The notes: a model not told the origin generated them from the sequence alone. A stretch of DNA of 64,000 bases from Desmodesmus armatus (GCA_007449985.2 VIIQ02000050.1:62001-126000); one strand, 5' to 3'; positions 9,456-19,517 are shown, numbered from the stretch's first letter. Numbers and translations are program-made.

Positions 9456-12044
9456 TCTCTATCCGATGTATCTGATCCTGCACGCTTTGTTTTCAGTCGT
9501 TCCGCTGCGCTGCGATGTTCATGCTGATCACTAGTGAACGATCTGATATCCAAATTCAACTGTATCAAGCACAATAGGCAGTCGTACAAGCAAGCCTGAG
9601 CCTTTTTGACCACGCAGATCACAAGGAAGGCCATTAACGGTCATATGGCAGTGTTGCTGTGAAGGTCTGGTCGTGCTGAAGCTTCGGAATGCTTCAGAAT
9701 GCCCAGAGCCCCCAAGACATACTAGAACTGCAGATATAGTCATATATGCAGCAACACAATCAACATACACGGTCGGCGTAGCCTGTTGCACCGACAAGGC
9801 CCTGTCACAAGGGGTGTGGGTGTGTTCAACTGTCAAAGGTGGTTTAGGCCGCAGTGTTGCCTCGGCCATTGCTATCTACAGTAACATTGCAAAACTACGC
9901 ACACGTGGTGACCTCGATCAAGTCCCGTGGGAGTGCAATCGTTCGAGCTGTGCAGCAAACAGTTCAGATCACCACCATGGCATGGTTGGAACAGGGCACA
10001 GACCATCCAGTGCCGGCTGAACATCAAAACAACAGCTTATGGGATACTCAAACCGCAAGCGCTGGGAGGCTTCGTGCCAGAGTGCAGAGGGAGTGCTGTG
10101 AGATCCAGTCAGGGAAGCCACAGCTCTGCTGTGCCTGCCAGTGACTCCTTCCAAGCTGGATCATCTGCGGAATCACACGCAACAATGAGATCATTTGTGC
10201 AGATCCTACACTGGACGTATGCCAGTTGGACTGTCCAACACCTGCGTACCACAAGCCTACAGCAGTGAAGGTGAGGTGCTGCTGTGGCATTGCGGACCCA
10301 AGATGTTCAGTGACACATTGCTCAAGCTTTGAAGGGGACCTTGCGTGTGCAGGTGGTGAGGGTTTGCTCTCTTAGGCCACTCATTGTTGTTGCGGCACTA
10401 TACGGGTGCTGCCAGTGTGCGGCCCTTATCAGCCAGTTAGCGTCACCTGCCTGCAGCTGTAGGACAACTGATAACTGCTATGTGTTTTTCCGACAACACA
10501 CAGGCTCCAAAGAAAGCATGCATACCACCTGTGCTTGTTCAGGCACCAGAGTGATGCAGTGGACACCCCACAGCCAAGGCAGTTCCAACACGTTTGAAGC
10601 TGGGCTGATGGAATTACACAGCATGCCATGCTTCGCGGCGAAGTTGGTCATCGGCAGGTGAGCTTACAGACATGACCAGACAGTCGATAGGACCTGCTGC
10701 ATGTGCGTAGTTAGCAGTAGGGCATCAGGCTGCTGGGAACAGCAGTAGCTGTGGGCGCAAGCGAGCTCCATGCCGCAGAAGCAGCAGCATTGTGGTGTTG
10801 ACCCAAGACCAGAGTGATCAAACTGCTGCGATGCACACAGCTCCAACCAACTTGTCAGCAGCTGCGTACATTTACCTGCATGACATACACAACCCCACTG
10901 CCCGACTGCCTGACGTTGTGCATGTCTGCAGGGTATATGGCGGAAGCATCAGCTGGGACACTTCTCAACTTGCTTCTAGAACTATGACTGCATCGGAGCT
11001 GCACACCCCGCTCCCAGCAACGCTATGGCACAGCATGGCTGGCAGGCAGGTTTGAAAGCAGCTGCTGGAACCGGCACTGCAAATGAGACAATGGCTGATC
11101 TCTGCCTTGTGGTCAGCATTGCTGTGATGTTCACAACATATGAGTGGTTCACCCAAAGTGCTGCTTGTTGTCCTGCACACAAGCACCAACAGTGTTGTGC
11201 TTTTTTTGCTGTGGAGTGTGTGCTACTCTGCCACCTTGCACACATCCAGCTGCGTCCTGGCGATCCAGCAGCAGCTGCACCAGCAGCAGCTGCACCAGCA
11301 GCAGAGTGTTGGGGGGGCTGCGTGTCCTGCTGAACTATGCGTGGTGTCTGTTATATCATGCTTGTGCTGTTTGCAATGGCCTTCAGCAATTTGCTGCATT
11401 ATGGAGTGGTTGCTCATGTCACACAGCACAGCCATGTCTCTTTTACACTAGCTGGCCCCTGTCATACTTGCTGGCAAACATATGCATGTGTTATTGCATT
11501 ACCACCTGTCATGCTCGTGCCCCAGCATGTCCGGTGTCCAGCAGTGAGGAGAGTGAATGGTTTCTAGGGCGGCTACACTGTGATAGTTGGGTTTTTTGCC
11601 GCAACTAATTGCTGTGTGTTGTGTGTTGGACTGTTCTCGCTTGTTTCGGAAGTGCGGTGTCACGGCTTGACGACTTCAGGAATGGTCGGAGGGTTTGTAA
11701 GGATCCTATGCTCATACCGGTGGCTTTGTTTCCAATACACATTACTTTCAGACCGATCAGGCGTGCAGCAACAATCGGCGCTGAAAAACCCGCTTGTTTC
11801 AGTGCGGACCGACGAGTCACCTGATTCAGCGCCGTTTCAGCCTTGACTAAACTCTTAGCTGATTCACTAACCCCTTCAGACCCCCATCAGACAATTGATT
11901 CAGCCTTTGCAAAATTTCCGATGTACCAGAGGGGCCAGACACACCAGACTGACCAGATAGAGCAAATACACCAGAGGGGCCAGACAGTGCAGACACACTA
12001 GGCACACTACACATTCTAGACAGGCCAGATCTCCAGCCAACAGC
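9456..12044. other. Interior of the long-TIR structure, no supported gene
   Basis: Short overlapping frames only, with no domain I can name. There is a small direct repeat of CAGCAGCTGCACCAG near 11266-11300. From 11931 to 12010 lie units of the CCAGAGGGGCCAGACACACC minisatellite, inverted with respect to the array at 12380-12680. Confidence 0.5.
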
Positions 12045-12052
12045 TCAGACCC

Positions 12053-12361
12053 CTACTGCCTGCGTGGCTGAGCCGCATACTGCTGTTGTGGAGGGTGCCC
12101 TCCTGGCTGCTGCATGTACACAGCATACCTTCCTGGCTGCTGCTGCTGCTGCTGGTACACGGCGGCACCTGGGCCGGCAATCTGCTGCTGTGGTGGTGCA
12201 TACACTAGTGGCTGCTGCCCATAGCCAGGCTGCTGCTGGGGTTGGCTGAGGTTGGCCCCCATACCCTGCTGAAAAGCCATGCGGTACGTACGGGGGCCAG
12301 GGCACGGGGTGGCCGACAGGGTGTGGTGCTGGCACCTGCTGCGGCTGTGGTTGTGGTGCAT
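12053..12361 (-). CDS. Gln/Tyr/Pro-rich low-complexity frame, possible C-terminal exon
   Basis: The frame ends in a Gln/Gly/Tyr/Pro-rich tail (motifs such as QQPGYGQQPL and YMQQPGGHPPQQQYA, then stop). Such tails are typical of RNA-binding or prion-like proteins. The upstream side runs straight into the 44-bp minisatellite, so the frame may be the remnant of an exon captured inside the repeat structure. The alternative minus-strand frame at 12045-12689 reads through the minisatellite and gives a repetitive Thr/Asp/Pro peptide that I consider spurious. No ATG can be assigned with confidence. Confidence 0.3.
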   Translation of the reverse strand: MHHNHSRSRCQHHTLSATPCPGPRTYRMAFQQGMGANLSQPQQQPGYGQQPLVYAPPQQQIAGPGAAVYQQQQQQPGRYAVYMQQPGGHPPQQQYAAQPRRQ

Positions 12362-12379
12362 AGGAGGCCAGCGGCACGC

Positions 12380-12680
12380 AGGGGGTCTCTCTGGTCTGGT
12401 CTGTCTGGTGTGTCTGGCCTGTCTGGCGCATCTGCTCTATCTGGTGTGTCTGGCCTCTCTGGTAGTCTGGTGCATCTGGTGGGTCTGGTGGGTCTGGCCT
12501 CTCTGGTAGTCTGGTGCATCTGGTGTATCTGGTGTGTCTTGCCTCTCTTGTAGTCTGGTGCATCTGGTGTATCTGGTGTGTCTGGCCTCTCTGGTAGTCT
12601 GGTGCATCTGGTGTATCTGGTGTGTCATGCCTGTTTATTTGTCTAGTGTATCTGGTGTATCTGGTGTTCCTTGTGACTGT
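12380..12680. repeat. ~44-bp minisatellite built on CTGGTGTGTCTGGCC
   Basis: Degenerate tandem units (CTGGTGTATCTGGTGTGTC, TGGCCTCTCTGGTAG and similar). Partial units in the opposite orientation lie at 11931-12010, so the array brackets the Gln-rich frame as an inverted pair. Confidence 0.85.
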
Positions 12681-12718
12681 CACAGTCAAACAAGGCTGTC
12701 AAGGTTGACCAAGTCAAC

Positions 12719-12825
12719 AGTGCATTATACAAAAGTCAACAGTGCATTATACAGAAGTCAACAGTGCATTATACAAAAGTCAACAGAAAGTCAACAGAAA
12801 GTCATCAAAAAGTCCGCAGAAAGTC
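12719..12825. repeat. Tandem 22-bp and 11-bp repeats
   Basis: Three units of AGTCAACAGTGCATTATACA followed by several shorter AGTCAACAGAA-type units. This array directly precedes the 143-bp foldback. Confidence 0.85.
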
Positions 12826-12862
12826 AACTTATTTTTCTTTTCGCGGCATAAGTCGCTTGGAC

Positions 12863-13005
12863 GCCTGCAGATTCAGTCTCGAGGGCTACGCTCAATTTAT
12901 TGAACTGTCTCGATTCCGCGGAAACCCTCGCTACGCTCGGTTTCCCGCGGAATCTTGACAGTCCAATAAATCTCGCTATCGCCCTCTCGACTTGAATCTG
13001 CAGGC
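12863..13005. repeat. 143-bp imperfect palindrome (foldback)
   Basis: Starts GCCTGCAGATTCA and ends TGAATCTGCAGGC. The arms stay complementary inward through GAGGGC, ATTTATTG, ACTGTC and ATTCCGCGG, with a short central CTCGCTACGCTCG loop. Arms are about 65 bp with scattered mismatches, the shape expected of a microRNA-like precursor or of a foldback transposon end. Confidence 0.85.
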
Positions 13006-13028
13006 ATACAACCCACACTTATGCTGAG

Positions 13029-13391
13029 ATGATTGCCAAGGTGAGGGCAGAGTGCCCAGATGTATGCCCAGCTGACGAGCCCTCTGACAGCCCTGCGCCC
13101 AGTGACAATGAAGAGCCTGCAGACAGCCCCGCACCAGGTGGTGATGACGCCAAGCCCGACGCCAAAAGCCCGACGCCAAGCCCGACGCCAAGCCCGACGC
13201 CAAGCCCGACGCCAAGCCCGTCAACGAAGATGTCACCACGGAGAAAGTGGACCAGAAGCAGGACTTCCCAGCACCTGCTAATGACCCAGTGGGGCCCCCG
13301 GCCCTGTGTGACAAGTCCCTGCAGACAAACGGCTGTTGTGGTATGTGACCGCAGTTTCTTGTGCAGGAAAGGCAGGATGCAACTTGGTTGA
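13029..13391 (+). CDS. Small Ser-Pro-Thr-Pro repeat frame, doubtful
   Basis: A 120-codon frame with an acidic, Pro-rich N-terminus and a perfect 12-bp tandem repeat that encodes Ser-Pro-Thr-Pro several times (about 13160-13220). Such SP repeats occur in volvocine hydroxyproline-rich wall glycoproteins, but no signal peptide or wall domain is visible. The frame lies within the long-TIR structure next to the foldback. It may be an exon fragment or merely an open minisatellite. Confidence 0.25.
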   Translation: MIAKVRAECPDVCPADEPSDSPAPSDNEEPADSPAPGGDDAKPDAKSPTPSPTPSPTPSPTPSPSTKMSPRRKWTRSRTSQHLLMTQWGPRPCVTSPCRQTAVVVCDRSFLCRKGRMQLG

Positions 13392-13689
13392 AGCCCTTCT
13401 GCTTGCCAACATGCTGAAATAGCAGCCCCTGCCTGCTTGCCTGCCAGCCAGCTGAGCACACAGAAGCACCTGCATGTCAGCTGCTCCGACTTAGCGCAGT
13501 TGATTGAGTGGTTCTCAGACCTTCTGGACACCTCTCGTGACATGCGCAGCAGCACAGCCTGATTGATGTATTGCCTTTGCTGCAGGTGGCAAGGGCTTCG
13601 ATGCGGAGGCCAAAATTTGCCAGTGCACTGAGTTCAACGGCAGGTGGGTCCTCACACAGCTTTGGCTACTCGTGTGATGTGTGGTGTTG

Positions 13690-14338
13690 TGTTCATCATG
13701 CACCCACTTTCCCACAGTACTGTACTGGGTCACAGTCAGTGATGTACTTGGAACATGATACGCGCCAGGTCTGAAATGATGACGTTGCATGCGTGGCCAG
13801 CAGACATGAGTCCACCCCACCCTTGTGTTCCCAAAGACAGGGTGATTCAACCACATAGTGTTGTAGTTTAGATGTTGCAGCCTGCAATTGAATTGCATTG
13901 AATGAACACGCCTTGTATGCAAATGGCATGCATTACTTTGCTGCAGCATCGTCAATATTGACATTTCTTTTCTGTCCTGCCTGTTGCTGTTGCTGCGTGG
14001 TAAACAGGCGGTACCTGGAGACATGTCGCTACATCAGAATCAGTGGCAATGAAGCGGCCAGTCCTGTTTGGAAGGACAAGTATAGCAGTGCTACCTGCAG
14101 CTGCACAGCTGTGCCTGCTGACCTGGCCCAATAAGTGGCACTTGCCTGAGGGTGGAAACCCCACAGCGGGCTGAAACATATGGCTCCTTGTGTTGTTTGG
14201 GAAGCCAGGTCGAGTAGACCTGCTCAGCAGTGCTGGCTGAAATTTATGTGAAGACACTACATAGCCTCTTGTTCACAATCAGGCCTGACAGATTTTGGGC
14301 TGTACTACGGCCCTGTAGTACAGGGTTCCTGATTGCCA
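13690..14338 (-). repeat. Right copy of 649-bp inverted repeat
   Basis: Reverse complement of 8807-9455 with about three substitutions seen by eye. The high identity implies recent duplication, transposition or gene conversion. Its outer edge abuts the 443-bp direct repeat at 14340. Confidence 0.95.
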
Positions 14339-14339
14339 G

Positions 14340-14782
14340 TGACACATGCCAACAATTGTGACAGCAGCCTTGCTGAAAATGGGCTCAAGGACCAGTTGTA
14401 TGCTCAAGAGGTCCTGGGGTAGGGTTTGAGTGTGTTGCGGTTGCTGATGGTTGAGGACATCAGCAACACAACAGCCCTAGCTGCCCTATGCAAAAGATGC
14501 CAAGCAGCCAGGCGACAATGGTGACAGTGCCATATGCCAAGGCCAAGGCAAGGGTGGCACAGTAGGTGACGGCGCCCGGGAGGGTCATGTTGCCGGTGGT
14601 GGGGGGGGGTAGGGGTGTGGCGGCCCAGAAACTGTCATTGACGACGGCTGCTAGCACAGGCCATGAACGCTGGTAAGGCTAGGGTAGGTGCACTAGCGCT
14701 GCTGAGTGTGACGCAATGGCACACTGTGCCGGGACCCTTGGAGCCTTGTTGGTGCCAAGTCAGTGCACAGCCCCAGACACAG
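14340..14782. repeat. 443-bp direct repeat, copy 1
   Basis: Begins TGACACATGCCAACAATTGT and ends CAGCCCCAGACACAG. Nearly identical to 16581-17029; differences are mainly the length of a poly-G tract near 14599-14608 and a few substitutions. It starts one base after the long inverted repeat ends. Confidence 0.95.
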
Positions 14783-15002
14783 TGTCTAACCCCTGACCTG
14801 CACCCTGACTGACGTCCGTGTTCTCTGCGGAAACACGGACGGTTTCGGCCTGGTTTCCAGTGAAATCAATGCTTGTAATGCGTACGTTCTTGTCAGCTCT
14901 GCAGCCCCTGTGCAACTCGCCATTGTGATTTTTGGCTGTGAGCAGGAGCGTCAGCATCTGCTGTGCTGGATTCTTGGTTTCTTCTAGCAGCTTCATCTTG
15001 CT
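14760..15002 (-). CDS. Exon-like frame of an unrecognised gene, 3' end inside a repeat
   Basis: After a good acceptor (TTTGCAG, minus strand, ending at 15003) an open frame reads SKMKLLEETKNPAQQMLTLL and continues about 79 codons to a stop at 14760-14762. The first residues look like a genuine helical, charged protein. The last few codons and the stop fall in the 443-bp repeat (14340-14782), so the original 3' end may have been replaced by the repeat. Possible upstream exons on the same strand include a hydrophobic segment near 15420-15500 (LHLVVMVWGSTRVVV followed by a GTAAGT donor) and one near 15090-15230 (CAPHTFWLIWIITPAL). I cannot join these confidently. Confidence 0.3.
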   Translation of the reverse strand, partial: SKMKLLEETKNPAQQMLTLLLTAKNHNGELHRGCRADKNVRITSIDFTGNQAETVRVSAENTDVSQGAGQGLDTVSGAVH

Positions 15003-16580
15003 CTGCAAATCAAACAGTTAAACTTGTATGTTGTCAAGTAAACGTTTTGGCTCAGCAGAGAGGCTGGAGCAGCAGCAGCAGCAGCTGAGGGCTGGTGTGA
15101 TGATCCAGATCAACCAAAAGGTGTGTGGGGCACACAGCAGCACACCAGCAGGAGCATCGGCCCCATGGAACATTCTCAGCATTATAATTTCACTTGGTGA
15201 ATGCACTGGAGGCACCCTGCACATACAGATCAGGCTCAGCACAGAACAGCCTTGGCAGCAGCAGTAACAGTAATTGCAGGAACAGTGCCACTAAGCTGCA
15301 TGAGACCCACAGCAGAGCTACACAGCAGAAGCAGCCAGCATGCATGGTGCTGTATCAGCACTTGAAAACCGAAGCAACTGCTCCCTGCCCTTCCTGCAGG
15401 TACTTACAGCCAACAGTCAACACTAAGGAGGCACCAACAACGACACGAGTTGAGCCCCACACCATGACCACCAGATGCAAGGAGCAGAGGAGACCCATAG
15501 GTGGGTGCAACTGGTGTGTCAAGCAGCAGCAGCAGCAGAGACATATGCCAGCACCACAGGCAGCTGCCTTGGTGAGGCAGAGCAACAGTGCAGTTGAAGG
15601 GTGCCAAACCACGATCGCTGCTATGACGCACAAGCATTACAGCGCTCAGCTGAGCTTCAGGGCAGTGTGATTGCCACCAACAGCAGTGAATGCCTCCCAA
15701 GTGTCTGGCAGTGTGGTGATATCAGATGCAATCCTGCTGGCTGACATAGGGCATTCAACAGTAGCATACTGCCCCTTGGACCTCTGTGGCGTAGGGTTCG
15801 TGTTGGGGTATAATTGCATACACTGCAGCAGCCAGCTGTGCGTCTCCTCATCCATATGATTATGCACGTGCTCAATGGACCTCGTGCATTCAGTTGAGTG
15901 GGGTGGATGAAGCAGCAGCTGCCATCCCTGAGGCAGGGGGCTGGCTGCTTCGTTGTGCACCATGGGGACCCCAGTCGCTGCAGATGATGAAGTGCTCTGT
16001 GTGCCTCGGCCAGCAGCAACATATTTGTCCTGCAGCCCATGCACAGCTCCCTTAACATGTCATTGCCTTGTGCTGTTGTAATGTATGTTGTTGGCTGGAT
16101 GGATGTCCTGGACCCCCCTTTGTGTGCAGGTGCATTGCGGCGGAACAAAGGCGGCATGCGCAAGGTGGGGCAAACATGCGGGCAGCACAGCAGCACAACA
16201 GATGCCACAAGATAGTTGACCCCACAGCATATGCAGGCCACATTGGTTGCTGCAAGCAGCAGCTTGACTACAACTGCAGCTGCCAGCCAGGCGCACGGCA
16301 CGTGGCATGTTTGGGGGGCGGAACCACCAACCACAGCGAAACAGCCCTCAACTGCCACGCATGCAGCAGGAAGGGCAGCAGCTGGCAGGAGGTGTTGTAT
16401 GAATTGTGTGATGCTGAGCAGCTGATTGAGCTATATGCTGTAGCCTTGACAAGCCTGAACATGCTGTTGTGTTTGAGGGGTTGACCGTGTGCCCTGCGTC
16501 CAAACGCGAGAATGTCATTGTTGCCACGGCAGGCAGCTTGGTAATCAAAGTGAAAGGCCAAGGGCACAGTACTATAGTAC
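15003..16580. other. Possible intron/exon remnants of a membrane protein gene; otherwise nothing
   Basis: Contains the hydrophobic minus-strand segments named in the entry ending at 15002, plus CAG runs. The 233-codon minus-strand frame over 15657-16358 has cysteine-rich, unpatterned composition and is not supported. A perfect 16-bp palindrome CAGTACTATAGTACTG lies at 16567-16582 at the edge of the second 445-bp repeat. Confidence 0.35.
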
Positions 16581-17029
16581 TGACACATGCCAACAATTGT
16601 GACAGCAGCCTTGCTGAAAATGGGCTCAAGGACCAGTTGTATGATCTAGAGGTCCTGGGGTAGGGTTTGAGTGTGTTGCGGTTGCTGATGGTTGAGGACA
16701 TCAGCAACACAACAGCCCTAGCTGCCCTATGCAAAAGATGCCAAGCAGCCAGGCGACAATGGTGACAGTGCCATATGCCAAGGCCAAGGCAAGGGTGGCA
16801 CAGTAAGTGACGGCGCCCGGGAGGGTCATGTTGCCGGTGGTGGTGGGGGGGGGGGGTAGGGGGGTGGCGGCCCAGAAACTGTCATTGACGACGGCTGCTA
16901 GCACAGGCCATGAACGCTGGTAAGGCTAGGGTAGGTGCACTAGCGCTGCTGAGTGTGACGCAATGGCACACTGTGCCGGGACCCTTGGAGCCTTGTTGGT
17001 GCCAAGTCAGTGCACAGCCCCAGACACAG
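16581..17029. repeat. 449-bp direct repeat, copy 2
   Basis: Second copy of the 14340-14782 sequence, same orientation, slightly longer because of a G-run. Its right end runs into the terminal inverted repeat of the 17027-17738 element. Confidence 0.95.
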
Positions 17030-17738
17030 GGGGGTGGACAATGAATCTCGCGGGTGTTGCAGTCAGCTGTAGAGCAAGTCCTAAGGAACAAAGTGATATG
17101 CTTAAAAAGTGCAGCCTTGCTCTGGTGTTTCCGCAATTTGAATAAACGTATGCCCCGCTGCGCAGATTGGCGGTAAGCGGAATTCTCGTTTTTTCGGCCC
17201 AGCTGGCCCCAGCACTGCCTTTCAGATTTTTGTCCTGTATCTCTGCAAGGCCGTGCTAGCTTGTGCCTTGTATCTGTGCGGTGTACATGCAGCAAGAGCA
17301 AAGTTTTGCTGCAGTGAGATTGTGCTGTCTCGCCCTGTACTGTGTTGGAGCGGTGAAATCGGCATTCTGGGACCTGGGGTAACTGATGTGACCTTCAGCA
17401 TACTGTACCACATAAAGGCCTCCCTGCGGGCTCATCTGCGTAGCTGATTCCGCTTGGTAGTCTTGTTGTGAGTGGAAATGTGCTGCCAGTCGCTGCTGTG
17501 TGGTTGCTATTTTGTCCGTGGTTGGCTGACGTAACCGTTGACTGTGTTTCTGGCGCTGCTGAGCCTCTCAGGGAGTCTTTGGACCGAGCTACGCGAGAAC
17601 AGCCTGGCAAGCCTCGTAACTTTGTGGCAGGAATGCACACATCAAACGCAATTGATTTGCAAAAGAACCGCTGCACACGAGTGCGTCTGCTTGGGCTGAG
17701 CCGGCGAAACCCCCAGAGAATCATTGTCCACCCCCCTG
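17027..17738. mobile_element. ~0.7 kb element with terminal inverted repeats (MITE-like)
   Basis: CAGGGGGGTGGACAATGAAT at 17027 is matched in inverted orientation by the end at 17738, with one mismatch in the first 23 bp and weaker similarity for another ~12 bp. No transposase frame is present. The CAGGG tip recalls hAT-type ends, but I see no 8-bp target duplication, so the superfamily stays open. Insertion took place at or next to the end of the 449-bp repeat. Confidence 0.7.
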
Positions 17739-18863
17739 TTTGCAGTAGAGCAAACAGGACCCATATGGTTAGTTTGGTGTGTGTGGGGGGGTCCAACATA
17801 AGAGGATATTGTCACTGCTGGGCGGTGCTCTCCATTTGATGTACATCTGTCCTGGGTAGACCACAAAGGCAGACATACATGTCACAGTCGACCTGCAGCA
17901 AGATGGGAAACAAGACCAGCACTACCACCACCACCCTAAAACACCTGGAAACTGCCACCTAAACCAATGGTACCAAGTACAGGATCATGCATGACTCAGC
18001 GGGTAGGTGCCACACCCCGTGCACGCAACCACATGGGTCAATTCAGGCTCATGACAGTCTGCCTAGCCCTCCAATACAGGTGTGGCAGCAAGTGCCCAAC
18101 GGCCCTGGGCAGTGGGCACTAAGTAAGTGCTGCATGCTAAGAATGTGGCCAGCAGAAGCTCCTGTCCAGAGGCCCCTGGCTGTGATGGCAGCATGTGCAA
18201 TATGGCAATGCTTGAGCAAACTTGCGTTGTATTGACGGGTAATTCTCTCTTGAGGGAGCAAGCGGCGGGCCCGGCACCCCGGGGTGCTAGCCGCTCTGAG
18301 AGCCTCTTGCCTGAGGCAAGCTGAGTGTGGCGTCGATGTTGCTGAGCGCAAAACATCATCCGCAGCCATCTGCATGATGCCACCTGTAGATCCTCCTGGA
18401 GCACAGCACAGCATGCATGCCTCTGCGCACACCTCTTCAGCAAACAGTCTTGTCAACGAACCAACTCACCAACTCATCAATGAATGTGTTGCCAAAGCAA
18501 TGGCATGTTACCCAGGCATTGCTGAGCGCCTCTTCCAGATGCCCACCTGCAGGACTGTCACAACACGGTGTTGTGCAGTCTTGTGCAGTTTGACATGTGC
18601 TGGCGCCAGCATGGTTGCGTGGTGTGTGGCGCATGCCGAGGTGTGCAACCTGGAAGTCCTGCCCGGGCATCCGCCCATGTTGTATATTGCTGTCTCTAGG
18701 CTTCCGTCCACCCAGTCTGGCACCTGCTGGCACTCGCCAAGAGGGCATCCTGAGCATGCAGGGCAGGTAGGCTATAGTTGACTTGGTGGGGTTGATTAGG
18801 TGGAAGGTGTAGCCTCCTACTGGTGCCCCTGACCGTTCCGCTGCTTCCGCTCCTGGAGACCCC
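17739..18863. other. No supported gene; diverged interspersed repeat
   Basis: Holds a small hairpin TGTTTGC...GCAAACA near 17737-17756. A segment at about 18140-18230 is a diverged copy of about 8105-8215 (compare GGCAGCATGTGCAATATGGC with GGCGGCATGTGCATTGTGGC). I find no recognisable gag frame despite the retrotransposon pol that follows. Confidence 0.45.
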
Positions 18864-18901
18864 ATGTAGTGCAGGGTCACTGCACAGTGTAGGTATGGTG
18901 T
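18864..18901 (+). repeat. 5' copy of 38-bp direct repeat (LTR start?)
   Basis: Identical to 22787-22824. Sequence diverges immediately after. It is followed at 18925-18958 by three tandem copies of GGTGGGGTTCA. Confidence 0.9.
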
Positions 18902-18925
18902 TTACCACACCCATCACGGTGACAG

Positions 18926-19465
18926 GTGGGGTTCAGGTGGGGTTCAGGTGGGGTTCAGGGGCGCCACTTTGGGACGGTTCTTGACATTGGGTGTACTTAC
19001 TCAATCATGAACAAACCGTGGCTGCGCAAGAACAGCCATGTGTTCTTTTACCCCGGCAGCCCTGTGGAGCTGCTGGCCTTCGAGCCGCCCGCCCCCTCCC
19101 TGGGTGTCATGCTGGGCGACACACGCAGCCAGGCGACACACCTGCTGCGCAACGTGCCTCTTGAGCTGGGTGACGGCATCTACAGGGTCAACTTCCTGGT
19201 CATGCCGCACTCCATGTTTGACGTTGCGCTTGGGCTTGAGTTTATGGACGCATACGCGGCGCGTGTGTCCACGAAGGCTTACGGGCTGCCCGGCACGGGC
19301 CCCCAGCTATACATCCCTACCCCGCGCTCCTTCTGCCGCCGCAGCCTGCAGCAGTCCTGGCCCGCCGGGCAGGCCTTCTACCACAACAAGGTACCGGGCC
19401 ACTTCACCATCAGCAAGCAGCGTTACAACGCTGTGCAGGTGGCGCCCAGCTCCCTCTCTGCCTAG
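18926..19465 (+). CDS. Retropepsin-like aspartic protease of the Gypsy element, 5' incomplete
   Basis: The frame encodes TVLDIGCTYSIM, the active-site region of a retroviral-type aspartic protease, with DIG in place of the usual DTG/DSG. The downstream segment VNFLVMPHSMFDVALGLEFM matches the conserved hydrophobic-hydrophobic-Gly strand of these proteases (DVILGMDWL type). The protease would cut the Gag-Pol polyprotein. There is no ATG before the active site: the frame opens with GTG in the 11-bp tandem repeat, so it must once have been joined to an upstream gag frame. The stop at 19465 lies 52 bp before the pol ATG, in a different frame. Confidence 0.75.
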   Translation: MGFRWGSGGVQGRHFGTVLDIGCTYSIMNKPWLRKNSHVFFYPGSPVELLAFEPPAPSLGVMLGDTRSQATHLLRNVPLELGDGIYRVNFLVMPHSMFDVALGLEFMDAYAARVSTKAYGLPGTGPQLYIPTPRSFCRRSLQQSWPAGQAFYHNKVPGHFTISKQRYNAVQVAPSSLSA

Positions 19466-19517
19466 AGCAGTAGGGTGCCGCTTCAGAGTGTCTTAGTGTT
19501 GTTCTCGTCCGTTGTCA

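Larger units (their letters stand above)
8807..14338. mobile_element. 5.5 kb structure with 649-bp terminal inverted repeats
   Basis: The two ends (8807-9455 and 13690-14338) are inverted copies of the same 649-bp sequence with about three differences seen by eye. The outer tips carry the 8-bp-arm palindrome TGTACTAC...GTAGTACA. The 4.2 kb interior holds minisatellites, a foldback and two small frames, and no transposase I recognise. Long inverted ends with a non-transposase interior fit a non-autonomous foldback or MULE-like element; an inverted segmental duplication is the alternative. I found no clear target-site duplication (flanks end TTTGAT on the left and start GTGACAC on the right). 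Confidence 0.55.

Noticed and set aside
9121..9534. 137-codon frame duplicated at 13515-14024
   Set aside because: Its conservation is only the DNA duplication of the 649-bp inverted repeat; no recognisable protein.
12045..12689. 214-codon minus-strand frame
   Set aside because: Its N-terminal half is translation of the minisatellite (Thr/Asp/Pro/Gln units) and it uses a different frame from the Gln-rich tail, which looks more natural.
15657..16358. 233-codon minus-strand frame
   Set aside because: Cys-rich and unpatterned; overlaps a repeat-rich region. Only smaller segments nearby look exon-like.
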